Source of the DNA: CAVYHJ01 sp963768165 [NCBI: uncultured bacterium]
GTDB lineage: Bacteria; UBP4; UBA4092
DNA length: 64,000 nt
Assembly (NCBI GenBank): GCA_963768165.1
Contig: CAVYHJ010000026.1
Span: 806,001-870,000, forward strand
Direction: 5' to 3'
The notes under the pieces are model-generated. The model did not search any database and was not told where the DNA came from. It saw nothing but the letters and a program-made list of their open reading frames with translations. The translations under genes were made by a program, and so were the position numbers. Of this stretch, positions 27,587 to 37,290 are shown piece by piece. Within the stretch, counting starts at the first letter, position 1; each line of letters starts with the position of its first letter.

Positions 27587-27636
27587 CCTCTTTTTTAAGC
27601 TTGTTGCAATGAACGAGACTGATCTCGTTCATTGCA
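27587..27636. repeat. Dispersed hairpin element, copy 1
   Basis: 14-bp perfect arms (TGCAATGAACGAGA at 27605-27618 and its complement at 27623-27636) with a 4-nt loop. It is preceded by CCTCTTTTTTAAGCTTGT. The same sequence order, CCTCTTTT-AAGC then TTGCAATGAACGAGAC, occurs at 45714-45785. Sits between the epimerase gene and hddC. Confidence 0.75.
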
Positions 27637-27648
27637 CCTTCGCTTTCT

Positions 27649-28587
27649 CTATTTTTTGCTTATAAGGTCGTGAATCGCCTTTCGAATGATATCCACGGAT
27701 GTATATTTCGATTTCCAACCCAAGGTATTCAACTTTGCCACATCCAACCACATAGTTTTCACATCTCCGGGCCATCCGCGCTCACCACCTGTATATTTTA
27801 TTTTTACATCCTTCAAATTCTGTTCAAACAAAAATAACTCCGCAATGTGGGACACAGTAATTTGATCATCCCCACCCAGATTATAGACATTAATCCAGTC
27901 ATTAGAATGTTCAAAAACATAGATCATGGCATCTACACAATCTTCCACCAAAAGATAGGATTTTCTTTGTTTTCCATTTCCCAAAACTTCTAATTCATGG
28001 GGTGTTTTTTTCAGTTTTTCACGAAAGTCAAACAAAATCCCGTGTGTACTTCGTTTTCCAACAATGTTGGCAAAACGATAAATCCATCCCTGCATACCAA
28101 AGGTATGACAAAAACTGGTAATTAACCCCTCACAGGCCAATTTACTGGCACCATATAAAGATATTGGGAAAAGGGGACCATAGTCTTCCGGGGTGGGCAT
28201 TTTTGTCGGTTCACCGTAAACAACAGAACTGGAAGAAAATGCTATTTTCTTGATTCCATTGACTCGCATAGATTCAAGAACATTATAAGTGACCAGAGTA
28301 CCTTGTTTTAAATCTACGTCCGTATTGGCAATTCCATATCGTATATCCGGATTGGCGGCGAGATGAAATACGGCATCATGCCCTTTCATGGCAGATTTTA
28401 GTTTCTCCAAATCCAATAAATCTTCTTCGATCAAGGTAAAACAGGATTTTCCGATATGCTGGTTTAAAAATTCTTTCTTTCCGGAACTCAAATTATCATA
28501 TCCCGTCACCGAATGACCAGATTCCACCAGTCTATCCACTAAATTGCTTCCAATAAATCCGGCTACACCGGTTATAAATAATTCCAT
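27649..28587 (-). CDS. NAD-dependent sugar epimerase/dehydratase
   Basis: Extended SDR of 312 residues: ITGVAGFIGSNLVDRLVESG (NAD loop), SGYDNLSS-like (TGYDNLSSGKKEF), VFHLAANPDIRYG, SSSVVYGEPTKMPTPE, YGASKLACEG (catalytic Tyr and Lys), FANIVGKRSTHGI. Closest in pattern to UDP-glucose 4-epimerase-type enzymes. Makes a nucleotide sugar for the locus. 2 bp after the flippase gene. Confidence 0.85.
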   Translation of the reverse strand: MELFITGVAGFIGSNLVDRLVESGHSVTGYDNLSSGKKEFLNQHIGKSCFTLIEEDLLDLEKLKSAMKGHDAVFHLAANPDIRYGIANTDVDLKQGTLVTYNVLESMRVNGIKKIAFSSSSVVYGEPTKMPTPEDYGPLFPISLYGASKLACEGLITSFCHTFGMQGWIYRFANIVGKRSTHGILFDFREKLKKTPHELEVLGNGKQRKSYLLVEDCVDAMIYVFEHSNDWINVYNLGGDDQITVSHIAELFLFEQNLKDVKIKYTGGERGWPGDVKTMWLDVAKLNTLGWKSKYTSVDIIRKAIHDLISKK

Positions 28588-28589
28588 TT

Positions 28590-29828
28590 TTACCTTTTAA
28601 CCTCTTTTATCGCCATATAATAGTTCCATATAAAAATCAAACTTCCACTAAATCCTATAACAAAAATAATTTGATAAAAAGTATTGTGGAATATCAGTAA
28701 TAAAACCATATGAAGAACCGTCACTATAAGAAAAGATAAAATAAACTTAATTTTTAATCTAGCAAGTTGATAATTGAGAAAAATATTGGATAAAGCGAGC
28801 GGTGTAATAGCCAATGGAAAGTACTTTAACAAAGCAACTCCCTCAATATACTTTTGCTTACCTACAACGCCTAAAATAAATTCAGGCATTGTAAAGCAAA
28901 TCACACTACCCAATAGACACATTAATAACCCATAAAGAACTGTTTTGTCTAATAAATGCTTTGTATTCCTTTCAGCAACATGTTCTCCTGACACTTTTGG
29001 AAACATTACTTGGGTAAATGCTACAGGTATAAATAGAAACGCTTTACCAAACAATGATACTGCTGAGTAAAGACCCGTATCACTTTTTGAAAAATAATGC
29101 TTTACAATAAAAGTATCAAAATTACATATTATTGAATAGAGTAGCAGTGCGGCAATAGTGGAGATTATATGACCAAAAATATTCTTTGTTTTAATGTCGG
29201 TTAGGTCTACTTCTTTTTTCTCTACTATATCCTTCAACATAAATAAACCCAATATAATGGAAATAATAAAGAATCCAGGGAAAGATAGTAGTGCGCCTAT
29301 TTCTCCATAGGCTAAAAATACCAAGGATATTCCAATAACCAGACGTCCAAAAGAACTTATTATTCCATTAAGACCGAATCCTATAAAGTTTTGTACTCCT
29401 TGTAGTGTTCCGATCACTACCGGATATATGAAGGACAAAAACAGAGTTGCCCCAACAATATAAAACAATATCGAGGAATTAATTTGTAAATAAATTTGCA
29501 AGAAGGGAATCAATAGTGTATAAATTATGCATATAGCCATACCCGACAATATCGTTCTAGCTAAAATAAACCTAAAGATCTTCCTTGATTCAATTATTTC
29601 TCCATGTATAAGAGAGGCGGATATTTTCTGAGCAGTGACCATCTGAATTGCAGTAGATGCAACCCCTAATACATTCATTAATGCAATTAACGTATACAAA
29701 GTTCCATATTGCGCTTTACTTAAATATTTCAGCATGAAAAAATGATAAACATAATTACTAATGTTGCCAATATTACTTACAATAAATAGAAAGAAACCAT
29801 GCCTAAATAAAGACTTATTATCGTCCAA
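28590..29828 (-). CDS. Polysaccharide flippase (Wzx/MATE-like)
   Basis: 412 residues with about 12 hydrophobic helices, N-terminal GFFLFIVSNIGNISNYVYHF and LSKAQYGTLYTLIALMNVLG, the usual pattern of the oligosaccharide flippase/polysaccharide biosynthesis family. Would turn the lipid-linked glycan across the inner membrane. TTG start at 29828 with GAGGA 8 nt upstream. First gene of the minus-strand glycan operon; its promoter must lie in 29829-29982, shared with a divergent methyltransferase. Confidence 0.85.
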   Translation of the reverse strand: MDDNKSLFRHGFFLFIVSNIGNISNYVYHFFMLKYLSKAQYGTLYTLIALMNVLGVASTAIQMVTAQKISASLIHGEIIESRKIFRFILARTILSGMAICIIYTLLIPFLQIYLQINSSILFYIVGATLFLSFIYPVVIGTLQGVQNFIGFGLNGIISSFGRLVIGISLVFLAYGEIGALLSFPGFFIISIILGLFMLKDIVEKKEVDLTDIKTKNIFGHIISTIAALLLYSIICNFDTFIVKHYFSKSDTGLYSAVSLFGKAFLFIPVAFTQVMFPKVSGEHVAERNTKHLLDKTVLYGLLMCLLGSVICFTMPEFILGVVGKQKYIEGVALLKYFPLAITPLALSNIFLNYQLARLKIKFILSFLIVTVLHMVLLLIFHNTFYQIIFVIGFSGSLIFIWNYYMAIKEVKR

Positions 29829-29982
29829 TTTGATATCCTCAAATAAAACGGTACTAGTTTATCGTAGATCTCTATCGCAGTAAAGTATTGGTGACTCATG
29901 CATCTAATATTAATATTTATGGTAATATATACATTTCTTGTTCAATAACAATTATATTATCTATTAAAGGAAAATATTTTTT

Positions 29983-30726
29983 ATGAAAATACCAAAATCC
30001 CGATGGGAAGAAGCACAAGATTTCGAGCTTCATGATTGGAAGGAACAAAAAGATATTGTTAAAAAAGAATGGGATGAGGCTTATAGAAAATACAATACCT
30101 ACTTTACTGAATTGGAGAATAATCTAAAAGTAACTGAAAAATGGAATATTCTGGATGTTGGGTGCAATCTTACCTGCATATCGCGAATGATAAAGAAAGG
30201 CAACCACATCGGTGTTGAACCATTGGCAGATGCTCTTAAAATCCAAGATGCAGTACCTAATGTAAAAATATATCAAGGGATGGGTGAAAACATGCCTTTT
30301 GATAAGGAGTATTTTGATCTTATTATTTGTCGAAATGTTATTGACCATACCCATGACCCCCAAAAAGTGATTTTAGAAATTCAAAGGGTTTTAAAACCAG
30401 GAGGATATTTTCTTTTGGCCTGTTATATCTATAATCCGTTTATTTCTTTTGTAAAAAATTTCGGAGAAGGTATCAAAGTTTTGAGAAATGTAGGTCATCC
30501 TCATACTTATACGATGAAATCTTTGGAAGGATTGATTCAAAATAATTTTTCTGTTATTGATAGAAAGATAATTTATGAGGGGATATCCCCGAATGATTTT
30601 GGCAAAATAGATGAGGTGCAGGACAATCTTCCACTTGTTCAAAAATTAGTTATGTTCGTTAATGATAAGATTTTGAGAAATAAGTGGTTTGTAAGAGAAT
30701 ATACATTATTGGGTAGAAAACTTTAA
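29983..30726 (+). CDS. Class I SAM-dependent methyltransferase
   Basis: 247 residues. Motif I is ILDVGCNLTCISRMI, with the usual glycines partly replaced by Asn-Leu-Thr, then HIGVEPLADAL, DLIICRNVIDHTHDPQKVIL and RVLKPGGYFLLACY. AAAGGA lies 11 nt before the ATG. It reads away from the flippase gene and is the only plus-strand gene of the glycan region. AT-rich, like the flanking glycan genes. Confidence 0.85.
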   Translation: MKIPKSRWEEAQDFELHDWKEQKDIVKKEWDEAYRKYNTYFTELENNLKVTEKWNILDVGCNLTCISRMIKKGNHIGVEPLADALKIQDAVPNVKIYQGMGENMPFDKEYFDLIICRNVIDHTHDPQKVILEIQRVLKPGGYFLLACYIYNPFISFVKNFGEGIKVLRNVGHPHTYTMKSLEGLIQNNFSVIDRKIIYEGISPNDFGKIDEVQDNLPLVQKLVMFVNDKILRNKWFVREYTLLGRKL

Positions 30727-30808
30727 ACTTTTTTACATTTATATTTTTCTATAATTGACATGGATTACCGATCTTCTCTCCCTTTGAATATTCTTAAATA
30801 TAAAAACT

Positions 30809-30835
30809 GACGGTTCCCTTATAAGGGGAACCGTC
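30809..30835 (-). terminator. Rho-independent terminator of the LamG gene
   Basis: Arms GACGGTTCCC and GGGAACCGTC pair over 10 bp around a 7-nt loop. On the minus strand the stem is followed by AGTTTTTATATTT, so it ends the LamG transcript. It also lies after the convergent methyltransferase, but the plus strand has no T-run. Confidence 0.75.
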
Positions 30836-30849
30836 GGTTATAAAATCAC

Positions 30850-32862
30850 TTAATCGGTAGGGGCAGGGATTTCTTTCACCTGGATATAATCAATATAAAC
30901 GGTCGCCGGGTAATAATTGTTGTTCCGTATCATCAATTGCGGATACATCGAATTGTTCTCAAAAGATTCTTGGTCACTCCGTAATATCGCCCAATTCGGT
31001 TTCACGGAAATTAACACATCCGCGTTCATATCCGTTTCTCCCGGAGGAACACCGCTATACAATACCCCGCCCACACTGACGGTATTGGAAACGGGAATAT
31101 TTGATTCCACCTGTGCTTTCAATAAATACCATTGGCCAATCTCCGAATTAAACCATTCCGATTTCTCCAATGTCATGTTCACACCTTGATTCGGACCCGT
31201 AAAGATTATCTCCAACACACCTGTGGCCCCATTATAGGTGGGTAACCAACCGATGATCGGTTGACCTGCACTTGCTAATGGCGGTGGAATTTGATAGATA
31301 AATCGTCCCGTATCCAACGCTACTAGAAAATCAATAAATAGTATTTGAGACGTGGTGGTCGTACTGTTACAGGTTAACGGCGCACTGGATACCACCCAAG
31401 TTGGGTCATCGGCATTGGGAGTAGAGGAACCACCTAATTCTCCGTTATTCCCATTCCCACTGGCATCATACGCAATTAGTCCTGACCCCTCGTCAAACCG
31501 CCAATATCCCACTAGTCCTGCTTCATTCCCTGTTAACGGACAATACATCGTAGATTGGATCTGACTTTGAGTTCGTGCGATATTCCAGATTCGTACTTCG
31601 TCAATTGTCCCATCAAAGGATCGCTGTAAATTACCCCAATTTCCTATAGTCAACGGGACACTCGTCTGGGCAATAGACCCTGTAAAAGGACTCGACGCTG
31701 TAAGCACTCCATCAAGATATACATAAATGGATGACCCATCATAGACTCCTGCCACATGTTGCCAAACTCCAGTATTAATTAATCCTCCTCGCACATAATT
31801 AGTTATGGAAGGACTGGACAATATTTGGAATTGGAGATCGGAGCTATAGAGTTCTTGCTGCAAGATAAACTCTCGGTTAGTATTACCATCATCTTTGGAT
31901 ACAAAGACTGACGAATCATAAATTCGATTCGGGTTAATCCAGCATTCCACAGTAATCGTTGAACTAAAGGATAAACTTGGAGAACTTGGAACCTCTACCA
32001 CACCTCCCGGTCCCGAATCCGCGGGTCCATAGAAATTCAATGCATTCCCTGCCCCGGTAGGTGGTGGAGGCGGAGGCTGGGTCGTAGTCGTGCTATTACA
32101 ATTTAACGGTGCATCCGAAACCACCCATGTTGGGTCATCGGCATTGGTTACTGTGGTTGACCCACCCAATTGTCCATTATTCCCGTGTCCACTGGCATCA
32201 TAGGCGATTAACCCTGATCCTTCGTCAAACCGCCAATACCCTGCTAAGCCTGTTTCATTCCCGGTTAACGGACAATTCATCGTGGATTGTATCTGTGCTT
32301 GACTCCGTGCTATATTCCAAACTCGAACCTCGTCAATTGTCCCGTCAAAGGGACGATCTTGTGTATAAGAATTACCTATCGAGATTGGGACATTGGTCAT
32401 TGGGATAGAACCTGTGAACGGCGCAGATGCCACCTCCGTGCCGTTTAAATACAGGTGAATGGATGTACCGTCGTATACTCCTGCGACATGAGACCAGGTA
32501 CTAAGAGAGGGATCGCCATCCCGCGCATAATCATAAGCGGAAGGCGATGAAAATATTTCAAATTGTAAATTAGCTGTTACATCCAAATCAAATTCTCTAC
32601 TCGTTCCATAAAAATCATCTTTGTTGACAATAATTCCATGTAAATTCGAAATGGTTATCGGATTAATCCATGCTTCTACAGTCAATGTCGTTACAAACGA
32701 TAAACTTGGGCTATCGGGTACTATGACAAAATTATCATTCCCATTGAAATTTAACGCACTCCCTGCGCCGGTCGTATCTCCATACACAGCGAAGCAATTG
32801 AACAAGAATAAAAGTACACACACACTTATCATGATCAATAACCTTGTTTTACTGTTTTTCAT
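30850..32862 (-). CDS. Secreted protein with two LamG (concanavalin A-like) domains
   Basis: 670 residues. Signal peptide: MKNSKTRLLIMISVCVLLFL then FNCFAVYG, with cleavage likely just after. Two LamG-like lectin/glucanase domains (about residues 30-250 and 265-490) share ALNFxG, SLSFxxTxTVExWINP, WSHVAGVYDG, GTIDEVRVWNIARSQAQIQS and GYWRFDEGSGLIAYDASG. They are separated by a Thr-rich then Pro-rich linker (STTTTQPPPPPP). The last 160 residues form a beta-rich region ending YIDYIQVKEIP, possibly another binding domain. The duplicated units are about 730 bp apart at DNA level. ATG 32862 is clear from AAGGAGG 5 nt upstream. Probably binds glycans on the cell surface or outside. Confidence 0.88.
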   Translation of the reverse strand: MKNSKTRLLIMISVCVLLFLFNCFAVYGDTTGAGSALNFNGNDNFVIVPDSPSLSFVTTLTVEAWINPITISNLHGIIVNKDDFYGTSREFDLDVTANLQFEIFSSPSAYDYARDGDPSLSTWSHVAGVYDGTSIHLYLNGTEVASAPFTGSIPMTNVPISIGNSYTQDRPFDGTIDEVRVWNIARSQAQIQSTMNCPLTGNETGLAGYWRFDEGSGLIAYDASGHGNNGQLGGSTTVTNADDPTWVVSDAPLNCNSTTTTQPPPPPPTGAGNALNFYGPADSGPGGVVEVPSSPSLSFSSTITVECWINPNRIYDSSVFVSKDDGNTNREFILQQELYSSDLQFQILSSPSITNYVRGGLINTGVWQHVAGVYDGSSIYVYLDGVLTASSPFTGSIAQTSVPLTIGNWGNLQRSFDGTIDEVRIWNIARTQSQIQSTMYCPLTGNEAGLVGYWRFDEGSGLIAYDASGNGNNGELGGSSTPNADDPTWVVSSAPLTCNSTTTTSQILFIDFLVALDTGRFIYQIPPPLASAGQPIIGWLPTYNGATGVLEIIFTGPNQGVNMTLEKSEWFNSEIGQWYLLKAQVESNIPVSNTVSVGGVLYSGVPPGETDMNADVLISVKPNWAILRSDQESFENNSMYPQLMIRNNNYYPATVYIDYIQVKEIPAPTD

Positions 32863-33024
32863 TTTTTCCTCCTTCAAGGCATTGCCTTTTTTTATAAAAT
32901 TTTTGTTAAAAGAGTCAGATTCGTATCTAATCTCCTACTATAGCAGTGTCATCTCGAAGCCATTTTCTTACAAAAATTTTTTATAATTTTTCATTTTGTC
33001 TATAACCTATTTATTTTCAATGTT

Positions 33025-33117
33025 TTATAAAAATAAAAAAGGGGTGTTATTCATTGCTTTTTCTAAAAATAGTATTCTTCCCAATTTTTTCCCAATATCC
33101 AGTCTTTTAATAGCCAT
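33025..33117 (-). CDS. Possible small leader ORF before the LamG gene
   Basis: ATG-started frame of 30 residues, MAIKRLDIGKKLGRILFLEK then AMNNTPFLFL, only about 10 nt inside the transcript from the consensus promoter at 33134-33161. The ribosome site is weak (AGAG). It could be a leader peptide, a small protein or chance. The rest of the leader (32863-33024) is AT-rich and also contains TGCTATAGT at 32937-32945 on the minus strand, a possible second start site. Confidence 0.25.
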   Translation of the reverse strand: MAIKRLDIGKKLGRILFLEKAMNNTPFLFL

Positions 33118-33133
33118 ATAAATCTCTAAGGGT

Positions 33134-33161
33134 ATTATACTCCGATAACTTACTTTGTCAA
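33134..33161 (-). promoter_or_regulatory. Consensus promoter upstream of the LamG gene
   Basis: Minus-strand TTGACA, 16-nt spacer, TATAAT: both hexamers are perfect, the best promoter in the window. Transcription from about 33127 would give a leader of about 265 nt before the LamG ATG. Confidence 0.75.
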
Positions 33162-33205
33162 GTAAAAAAAAGTCGGGTGGATGGAATTGATAAATAGGCG
33201 GGATA

Positions 33206-35095
33206 TCAATTGCTAGTTTTGTGTTGAAGATGAATCAGCAAAATAGAGATATCGCTGGGAGAAATTCCGGCAATGCGCGCGGCTTGTCCCAGAGAAATGG
33301 GGCGAATACGATTCAGTTTTTCCCGCGCTTCTTTGCTAAGTCCGGTCAAAGCAAGATAATCAAATTGGTCAGGAATAGGCTTGGTCTCCAATTCATGGAA
33401 TCTGTTCACTTGTTCAATCTGCCGGTCAATATAACCTTGATATTTAGTAATAATGGTAACTTGATCTTGGATTTTTTCAGGCACTTCTTGAGATTCAGGA
33501 TTATCTTTTATCAATTTCTCATAAGTCACCTCAGGCCGTTTCAAATATTGTTCCAAAGTCACTACTTCAAAAGGAGATTCTTTATGATTATCGGAAGGGA
33601 CTTTAATCCTATGTTTCTTTAACCGTTCCTGTTCCAGAGAAATCCCGGCACGATATTTGGAAAATCCTTTATAGAAATCTTTGGGTATTAATCCAAACCG
33701 ATACCCATAATCCATCAAACGTAAATCGGCATTGTCTTGACGCAATAATAATCGATATTCTGCCATGGAGGTAAACATCCTATACGGTTCTGTATGTTCT
33801 TTGGTTACCAAATCGTCGATCAATACACCGATATATCCTTGTGACCGTTCTAAAATAAATGGTGGTTCCCCTTTAATCTTCAATGACGCGTTCACGCCCG
33901 CCACAAATCCCTGCGCTGCTGCCTCCTCATACCCGCTGGTTCCACAAATTTGTCCCGCAAAATAAAGTCCCTCCACCCGCTTGGTCTCCAAAGTCGGATA
34001 ACACTGATGAGGTGGGATAAAATCATATTCCACCGCATATCCGGGCCTCAACAATTTCGCTTCTTCCAATCCGACTATCGTATGAATAAATTCTACTTGC
34101 ACTTCTTCCGGTAAACTGGTGGAGATTCCATTGGGATAAATGGACGAACGTTCTCTTGTTTCTGGTTCCAAGAAAATTTGATGTTGATTCTTATCTTTAA
34201 ATTTGACCACCTTGTCTTCCACCGAAGGACAATATCTCGGCCCGCGTCCTTTAATCACCCCGGCATACATCGGCGATTTGTCCAGATTTTTTAAAATAAT
34301 CTCATGGGTCTTTTCATTGGTATGCGTAAGATGACAAACTTCCTGTGCCAGATCCAATTTCTCGGTAAAATGCGAAAATGCCGGAGGTGGCTCATCCCCC
34401 GGTTGTATTGCCAGTATATCCCAATTAATCGTCTTGGGGTCCAAGCGGGAGGGAGTACCAGTTTTCAATCGCCCCAATTCAAAACCTAATTCTCGAAAAC
34501 ATTCCGACAATCCTATGGCCGGAGGTTCCCCAAATCTCCCAGCCGGTTTATGGGTCAACCCGACATGAATTAATCCGTGTAAGAATGTCCCTGTAGTGAC
34601 AATCACCGCATCTCCCAAATATTCCTGTCTAGTCTGTGTTCTCACTCCGATAATTTTCTTCTTCGTTGATTCGCCCGCTCGCCTGTTTACCTTTTCCTCT
34701 GTCAGCAAACCTTCCACCATATCTTGTTTCAACGTCAATCGTGGTGTTGACTGTAAAACCTTCAATATATAATTTGCATATTCTTTTTTATCCGCTTGTG
34801 CGCGCGGAGCCCAGACGGCAGGGCCTTTGGACTTGTTTAACATCCGAAATTGTATCCCAGTTGCATCCGTGGCCTTCCCCATTTCCCCGCCCAAAGCATC
34901 AATTTCCCGTACCAAATGTCCCTTCGCCAATCCGCCAATTGCTGGATTACACGGCATTTGCCCCACCGTTTCAAAATTTCCTGTTATGACCAAAGTCTCC
35001 AACCCCATCCGGGAACACGCCAATCCCGCCTCGATTCCCGCATGACCCGCGCCGACAATAATTGCATGATATTTTTTGACCTCTAGTTTTTCCAT
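33206..35095 (-). CDS. mnmG: tRNA uridine-5-carboxymethylaminomethyl modification enzyme MnmG
   Basis: FAD-dependent enzyme that with MnmE builds the cmnm5 group at the tRNA wobble uridine. FAD loop [20 protein letters not shown], then [58 protein letters not shown] and the C-terminal [20 protein letters not shown]. 629 residues, normal length. mnmE is not in the window. The next gene downstream is the LamG gene 340 bp away with its own promoter. Confidence 0.97.
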   Translation of the reverse strand: MEKLEVKKYHAIIVGAGHAGIEAGLACSRMGLETLVITGNFETVGQMPCNPAIGGLAKGHLVREIDALGGEMGKATDATGIQFRMLNKSKGPAVWAPRAQADKKEYANYILKVLQSTPRLTLKQDMVEGLLTEEKVNRRAGESTKKKIIGVRTQTRQEYLGDAVIVTTGTFLHGLIHVGLTHKPAGRFGEPPAIGLSECFRELGFELGRLKTGTPSRLDPKTINWDILAIQPGDEPPPAFSHFTEKLDLAQEVCHLTHTNEKTHEIILKNLDKSPMYAGVIKGRGPRYCPSVEDKVVKFKDKNQHQIFLEPETRERSSIYPNGISTSLPEEVQVEFIHTIVGLEEAKLLRPGYAVEYDFIPPHQCYPTLETKRVEGLYFAGQICGTSGYEEAAAQGFVAGVNASLKIKGEPPFILERSQGYIGVLIDDLVTKEHTEPYRMFTSMAEYRLLLRQDNADLRLMDYGYRFGLIPKDFYKGFSKYRAGISLEQERLKKHRIKVPSDNHKESPFEVVTLEQYLKRPEVTYEKLIKDNPESQEVPEKIQDQVTIITKYQGYIDRQIEQVNRFHELETKPIPDQFDYLALTGLSKEAREKLNRIRPISLGQAARIAGISPSDISILLIHLQHKTSN

Positions 35096-35115
35096 AACAT
35101 TCGTGAGAACAGGTT

Positions 35116-35124
35116 ATTTTACCA
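35116..35124 (-). promoter_or_regulatory. Possible extended -10 promoter of mnmG
   Basis: Minus-strand TGGTAAAAT, an extended -10 about 20 nt before the ATG; the -35 (TGTGTA, spacer 17) is weak. Confidence 0.35.
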
Positions 35125-35243
35125 TTAATTCACAGTAATACACATAAGAATCTTATTAGAATTTACCTAATTTATTTATTTTCTGCAATAATCCCCTTAA
35201 GAGGATATAATAATATATATTACGTTTTTAGGGCAGGTTTTGC

Positions 35244-35272
35244 TTGACAGGAGATCGGGTTAGGGGTATTTT
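35244..35272 (+). promoter_or_regulatory. Promoter of proA
   Basis: TTGACA, 17-nt spacer, TATTTT, about 36 nt before the proA ATG. The -35 is perfect, the -10 moderate. Confidence 0.6.
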
Positions 35273-35308
35273 TATAAAGCCATTATATAAAGCAGTAAAG
35301 GGGAAAAA

Positions 35309-36565
35309 ATGAATTTAAAAGAAGAAATAGTAAATTTGGCGAAAAAGGCGAAGAAAGCGTCGCGAGAATTGGCAAAGGTGTCGTCCTCGGTCAAGAATCA
35401 GATATTGAAGGATACGGCAGAGTTATTGGTCAATGAGCGGGATAAGATTATTAAAATCAATCAGGAAGATGTAGAATCCGCCAGGAAGGCAAAATTGCAA
35501 TCCGCTATGATAGACAGGCTGACATTAACCGAAAAACGGATACGGACGATGGTAGACGGGTTAAAAGAAGTCGTTGCCCTGCCTGATCCTGTAGGAGAAA
35601 TCGTGAAGATGTGGCGACGTCCTAATGGGTTACAAGTCGGGAAGATGAGGGTACCTTTAGGCGTAATTGGATTTATTTATGAATCCCGACCTAACGTGAC
35701 CATAGATGCCGCGAGCTTGACCTTAAAATCGGGGAATGCGATTATTCTGCGGGGCGGGTCGGAGGTATTAAAGTCGAACCTGATATTGGTAGAGATTTTA
35801 CAAAGGGCGCTAAAGAAAAATAAAGTATCCGTGGATGCAGTGCAATATGTTCCTGTGACGGACAGGCAGGCGGTGACCGAGTTATTGAAATTGGATCAAT
35901 ACATTGATGTGATTATACCCCGTGGGGGGGAGGCGTTGATTCGCGCGGTGGCGGAACAGTCTACGATTCCTGTTATCAAGCATTACAAAGGTGTGTGTAG
36001 TGTTTATATTGACGAGGAAGCAGACCCCAAGATGGCGGAAACCATTACTGTGAACGCGAAAGTGCAAAAACCCAGCGTGTGCAACGCGATCGAGAACTTG
36101 ATTGTGCATAACAAAGTAGCGAAAACATATTTGAAAGATATTCTCGATAAATTGGATCAAGAAGGCGTGGAAATCCGCGGGGATGAAACGGTTTGTACAT
36201 TGTTTCCTAAGGCGAAAAAGGCGACGGAAGAGGATTGGTCGACAGAATACCTGGATAAAATCCTTTCGGTGAAAGTGGTTAAGGATATGGAAGAGGCGAT
36301 GGATTTTATTGCCCAATACGGGTCGGCTCATTCCGACGCGATTGTGACCCGGAATTATCAGAAAGCCCGGCAGTTTATCCGGGAAGTGGATTCGTCAGCG
36401 GTGTTTGTGAATGCCAGTACGCGATTTAATGATGGGTATGAATTCGGTTTGGGCGCGGAGATTGGTATCAGCACGGATAAATTGCACGCCCGCGGACCGA
36501 TGGGTTTGGAAGAATTGACAACATTGAAATTTATTGTTTTTGGAGACGGACAGGTGAGAACGTGA
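35309..36565 (+). CDS. proA: Gamma-glutamyl phosphate reductase
   Basis: NADPH-dependent reduction of glutamyl 5-phosphate to the semialdehyde in proline synthesis. 418 residues with an N-terminal helix of Lys-rich sequence (LAKKAKKASRELAKVSSS), PLGVIGFIYESRPNVTID, ILRGGSEVLKSN, the catalytic cysteine in KVQKPSVCNAIENLIVH, and GAEIGISTDKLHARGPMGLE. GGGG ribosome site 6 nt before ATG. proB is not adjacent. Start of the plus-strand block that continues to hslV. Confidence 0.96.
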   Translation: MNLKEEIVNLAKKAKKASRELAKVSSSVKNQILKDTAELLVNERDKIIKINQEDVESARKAKLQSAMIDRLTLTEKRIRTMVDGLKEVVALPDPVGEIVKMWRRPNGLQVGKMRVPLGVIGFIYESRPNVTIDAASLTLKSGNAIILRGGSEVLKSNLILVEILQRALKKNKVSVDAVQYVPVTDRQAVTELLKLDQYIDVIIPRGGEALIRAVAEQSTIPVIKHYKGVCSVYIDEEADPKMAETITVNAKVQKPSVCNAIENLIVHNKVAKTYLKDILDKLDQEGVEIRGDETVCTLFPKAKKATEEDWSTEYLDKILSVKVVKDMEEAMDFIAQYGSAHSDAIVTRNYQKARQFIREVDSSAVFVNASTRFNDGYEFGLGAEIGISTDKLHARGPMGLEELTTLKFIVFGDGQVRT

Positions 36566-36580
36566 GGTTGTATTGAGTTG

Positions 36581-36639
36581 CTCGGTGAGACACTTTCGCA
36601 TAAGTTTGCTAACTTGCTTATACAAAGGTGTCCACCGAG
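36581..36639. repeat. Hairpin element, family CTCGGTGGGACACCTTCGCA
   Basis: Arms 36581-36604 and 36617-36639 pair with one bulge and a few G.U-type mismatches; the loop is 12 nt. The units are the same as at 6509-6579 but here CTCGGTG is at the outside and CATAAG inside, so the two copies have opposite unit order. Fills the proA-nadD gap. Confidence 0.65.
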
Positions 36640-36658
36640 TAGAATGGGTTAATTAATT

Positions 36659-37282
36659 ATGAAAAAGATAGCATTATTTGGCGGGTCGTTTAACCCGATA
36701 CATACAGGACATTTGATATTGGCGCAGGAGGCGTTGGTGCAATATCAATTGGATAAGGTAATTTTTATCCCGGCGGCGAATCCTCCGCATAAAGACGCCC
36801 GGGAACTTATTGAGCCATATCATCGGTATCGTATGGTGGAACTGGCTATTGAGGGAAACCCAAAGTTTGAGACTTCGGATATGGAACTAAAACGCAAGGG
36901 GAAATCTTATACAATAGAAACTGTAAAAAAATTTTTAATGATTTATCCGGACAAAGTGGAATTAAATTTAATCGTTGGAATGGATTCGCTGGCAGAAATT
37001 TTTACTTGGAAAGACGCAAAAAATCTGATAGACTTAATCTGTTTTCTGGGAGCACCCCGCCGGGGGTATGGCTGGGATAGACTGGATGAGCGAATAAAAA
37101 ATAGGGTAAAATTGATTGCTATGCCGATCATTGAGATTGCATCACGAACCGTACGAGAACGGGTACGAACAGGCCAACCGGTGCGATATTGGGTTCCAGA
37201 ATCTGTGCTCCAGTATCTCCTGAAATTTGAGCTTTATAAAAACCAATATAAAACGGAAGGTAATATTTTAGTACATAGGTGA
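36659..37282 (+). CDS. nadD: Nicotinate-nucleotide adenylyltransferase
   Basis: Joins NaMN and ATP to NaAD in NAD synthesis. 207 residues: ALFGGSFNPIHTGHLILAQE (HxGH-type signature), FIPAANPPHKD, LIVGMDSLAEIFTWKD and the C-terminal ISSRTVRERV-like segment (IASRTVRERVRTGQPVRYWV). Slightly overlapping context: pilB starts 8 bp later, so they share a transcript. Confidence 0.94.
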   Translation: MKKIALFGGSFNPIHTGHLILAQEALVQYQLDKVIFIPAANPPHKDARELIEPYHRYRMVELAIEGNPKFETSDMELKRKGKSYTIETVKKFLMIYPDKVELNLIVGMDSLAEIFTWKDAKNLIDLICFLGAPRRGYGWDRLDERIKNRVKLIAMPIIEIASRTVRERVRTGQPVRYWVPESVLQYLLKFELYKNQYKTEGNILVHR

Positions 37283-37290
37283 TTGGATAA

